Positions 5,759-6,799 of a stretch of 6,799 bases of DNA are shown here, piece by piece. The notes under the pieces are model-generated. The model was not told where the DNA came from. It ran no database searches and saw only the letters and a list, made by a program, of their open reading frames with translations. The stretch is from Chloroflexota bacterium (GTDB taxonomy: Bacteria; Chloroflexota; Limnocylindria; QHBO01): positions 1 through 6,799 of the forward strand of contig JAHWJN010000073.1 of the NCBI GenBank assembly GCA_019348395.1. The letters run 5' to 3'. Both the position numbers and the translations under genes were made by a program. How positions within the stretch are numbered: position 1 is the first letter of the stretch; each line of letters begins with the position of its first letter.

Positions 5759-5767
5759 CTTCCTTCT
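5759..5767 (-). promoter_or_regulatory. Strong Shine-Dalgarno of the 24-residue gene
   Basis: The minus strand reads AGAAGGAAG, with the AAGGA core at 5765-5761 and 8 nt to the ATG. It is one of the two best ribosome binding sites in the window (the other belongs to the LOG gene) and is the main reason to accept the tiny gene. A 4-bp hairpin (5769-5772 with 5777-5780) lies just upstream. Confidence 0.7.
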
Positions 5768-5840
5768 AGCGGGTGTCCGCTCGCCTGGTACGCAATGCGC
5801 GTGCCAGCACGGTATCGACGGAAGTGGATTGCGCGGTCGG

Positions 5841-5917
5841 TGGCGGGCCCGACCGGATTCGAACCGGCGATCTCCAGCGTGACAGGCTGGCATGTTAGGC
5901 CACTACACCACGGGCCC
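5841..5917 (-). tRNA. tRNA-Asp (anticodon GTC)
   Basis: Complete cloverleaf with encoded CCA. The acceptor stem is GGGCCCG (5917-5911) with CGGGCCC (5851-5845). The D stem is GTGT/ACAT with one G-U pair. The anticodon stem is CCAGC/GCTGG around loop CTGTCAC, with anticodon GTC at 5883-5881. The variable loop is five nt and the T arm has loop TTCGAAT. The discriminator base is G (5844), as expected for Asp identity. CCA is at 5843-5841. I see no duplicated 3' end that would mark an integrated element. Confidence 0.97.
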
Positions 5918-5936
5918 GCGGGAGCGACGGTGGCGG

Positions 5937-5965
5937 AGCATAGCACACCGATCGCGAGCCTTCAG
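5937..5965 (-). promoter_or_regulatory. Likely extended -10 promoter of tRNA-Asp
   Basis: On the minus strand TGC followed by TATGCT (-10 at 5942-5937) makes an extended -10 element. A weak -35 match, CTGAAG (5965-5960), lies 17 nt upstream, over the stop codon of the preceding membrane gene. Transcription would start about 12 nt before the mature tRNA 5' end. Confidence 0.45.
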
Positions 5966-6396
5966 CGAGCCGATCCGGTCCCCAGACGGCGCCCCAGCGC
6001 CACCCCCGCGACGGCGTACGCGGCGGCCACCAGCAGAGCGCCGGTGGCCGATCCGAAGGCGACGGCGGGGAGCATCGACCCGGACGCCCCTGCTGTCCAC
6101 GCGGCGGCACCGAGCGCGGTGAACCCGGCGACGCAGATGCCGGCGAGCAGGAGCCCGGCACTGGCGGCCCAGACGTGTCCACGGGCCACGCCGACGGTCA
6201 CGACGACGTGGGCCAGGCCGATCAGCAGGGCGCCGGCCGCGAGCGTGGCCACCGTCCGTCGGAGCGCTCCCTCGCCGATGGCGAGCGGCGGCAGGACCGA
6301 CCGGATGACGTCCATCCCGGCGGCGGCCAGCGCCAGGCCGGCGGCCGCGGCGGTCAGCCAGACGGCGGCCGCGACAAGCAGGATGGCGCGGTCCAC
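5962..6396 (-). CDS. Small four-TM membrane protein of unknown function
   Basis: 144 residues, strongly hydrophobic and Ala/Gly/Val-rich, with helices at about 4-27, 46-70, 75-100 and 109-134 and a short basic tail (GRRLGTGSAR). No catalytic motif or recognised family. The only polar stretch of note is the loop MDVIRSVLPPLAIGEGALRR (28-47). The start is GTG at 6396, which lies 9 nt past the stop of the upstream membrane gene, so the two are probably co-transcribed. Low-complexity Ala-rich composition in GC-rich DNA calls for some caution. The absence of other long frames with better sense, the even helix spacing and the close spacing to its neighbour support a real gene. Confidence 0.6.
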   Translation of the reverse strand: MDRAILLVAAAVWLTAAAAGLALAAAGMDVIRSVLPPLAIGEGALRRTVATLAAGALLIGLAHVVVTVGVARGHVWAASAGLLLAGICVAGFTALGAAAWTAGASGSMLPAVAFGSATGALLVAAAYAVAGVALGRRLGTGSAR

Positions 6397-6405
6397 GCCG
6401 CGGGC

Positions 6406-6792
6406 CTAGCGGCGGGGGCGCAGGAAGAGGAGGGCACTGACGCCGAACACCAGCGTGGCGACAGTCAGCGCGACAGCGATCACCGGGTCCGGCGGCGCAT
6501 TGATCATGGCCAGCACGGCGCCGAGCGCGGCCAGGCCGGCGGCGACGGCCGACAGGATGCCGGTGACCAGGCGAGCGCGGCGCGCGGCGGCGAGGACGCC
6601 CAGGCCACCGGCGACCAGTCCGCCACCGAGCAGGAGCAGCAGCAGGCCGAGCACCGCCGGCAGCAGGGCCAGCGAGCCGGCGTTGGGCGGCGGGCTGCCG
6701 GCGTAGCGGGCGCCGATCGTCAGCGCCATGACGATGATGCCGATGCCGCTGATGACGAGCGCCACCGCGAGCACGAGCGCTGCCACGGCCAC
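6406..6792 (-). CDS. Small four-TM membrane protein of unknown function (start may lie outside window)
   Basis: 128 residues from GTG at 6792, with helices at about 2-26, 41-69, 75-97 and 104-124. Loops hold ARYAGSPPPNAGS (28-40), AAARRARL (68-75) and INAPPDP (97-103); the C-terminus is basic (LRPRR). The arginine positions put both ends and the middle loop in the cytosol. The frame stays open to the right edge without a stop, so the true start could be further upstream. No similarity to the next gene beyond composition. Family not recognised; possibly a two-gene unit of small integral membrane proteins. Confidence 0.6.
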   Translation of the reverse strand: MAVAALVLAVALVISGIGIIVMALTIGARYAGSPPPNAGSLALLPAVLGLLLLLLGGGLVAGGLGVLAAARRARLVTGILSAVAAGLAALGAVLAMINAPPDPVIAVALTVATLVFGVSALLFLRPRR

Positions 6793-6799
6793 GCCGCCG

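Noticed and set aside
5785..5807. Hairpin CTGGTACGC/GCGTGCCAG between tRNA-Asp and the small peptide gene
   Set aside because: On the transcribed minus strand it has an A-C mismatch and no U-tract follows, so I do not call a tRNA terminator; it may be chance.
5841..5917. tRNA-Asp as an integration site of a mobile element
   Set aside because: No integrase gene and no repeated tRNA 3' end inside the window.

Overview
The window is very GC-rich (about 70% by eye, with G/C-loaded third codon positions) and almost fully coding. The gene content points to a high-GC bacterium with a thick or exposed cell wall. The signs are an Rpf-type resuscitation/lytic transglycosylase, an RlpA-like double-psi beta-barrel protein, an RskA-type anti-sigma factor and a chromosomal tRNA-Asp. 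My best guess is a Chloroflexota lineage (Limnocylindria/Ellin6529-like), with Actinomycetota as the alternative. This rests on protein style, not on a marker gene. I see no plasmid, phage, IS or CRISPR signature; it reads as ordinary chromosome.

Layout. (1) 1-901, minus: the N-terminal 300 residues of a membrane-anchored alpha/beta hydrolase that runs off the left edge. (2) 946-1767, plus, divergent from it across 44 bp: an RskA-like anti-sigma factor with no sigma-factor gene beside it. (3) 4670 down to 1764, minus: a probable four-gene operon in the order RlpA-like protein, Rpf-like transglycosylase, VOC metalloenzyme, unknown multi-TM protein, with gaps of 3, 35 and 28 nt. The last gene overlaps the anti-sigma stop codon tail to tail. 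(4) 4671-4786: a divergent intergenic region with a perfect 9-bp inverted repeat. (5) 4787-5608, plus: a LOG-family (TIGR00730) nucleotide phosphoribohydrolase with a strong ribosome binding site. (6) 5626-5657: a two-way terminator hairpin. (7) 5678-5752, minus: a 24-residue all-hydrophobic membrane peptide with an excellent Shine-Dalgarno. (8) 5841-5917, minus: tRNA-Asp(GTC) with encoded CCA and its own likely promoter. (9) 5962-6396 and 6406-6792, minus: two small four-TM proteins of unknown function, probably co-transcribed.

How the parts fit. The clearest theme is peptidoglycan remodelling. Two consecutive secreted proteins have recognisably related N-terminal halves (signal peptide, spacer, a conserved [12 protein letters not shown] motif, polyproline linker) but unrelated C-terminal domains, Rpf in one and Cys-rich DPBB in the other. 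This looks like a tandem duplication followed by a domain swap, and it is the most notable feature here. The second is the tiny membrane peptide behind tRNA-Asp. I do not see proof of a wholly new system.
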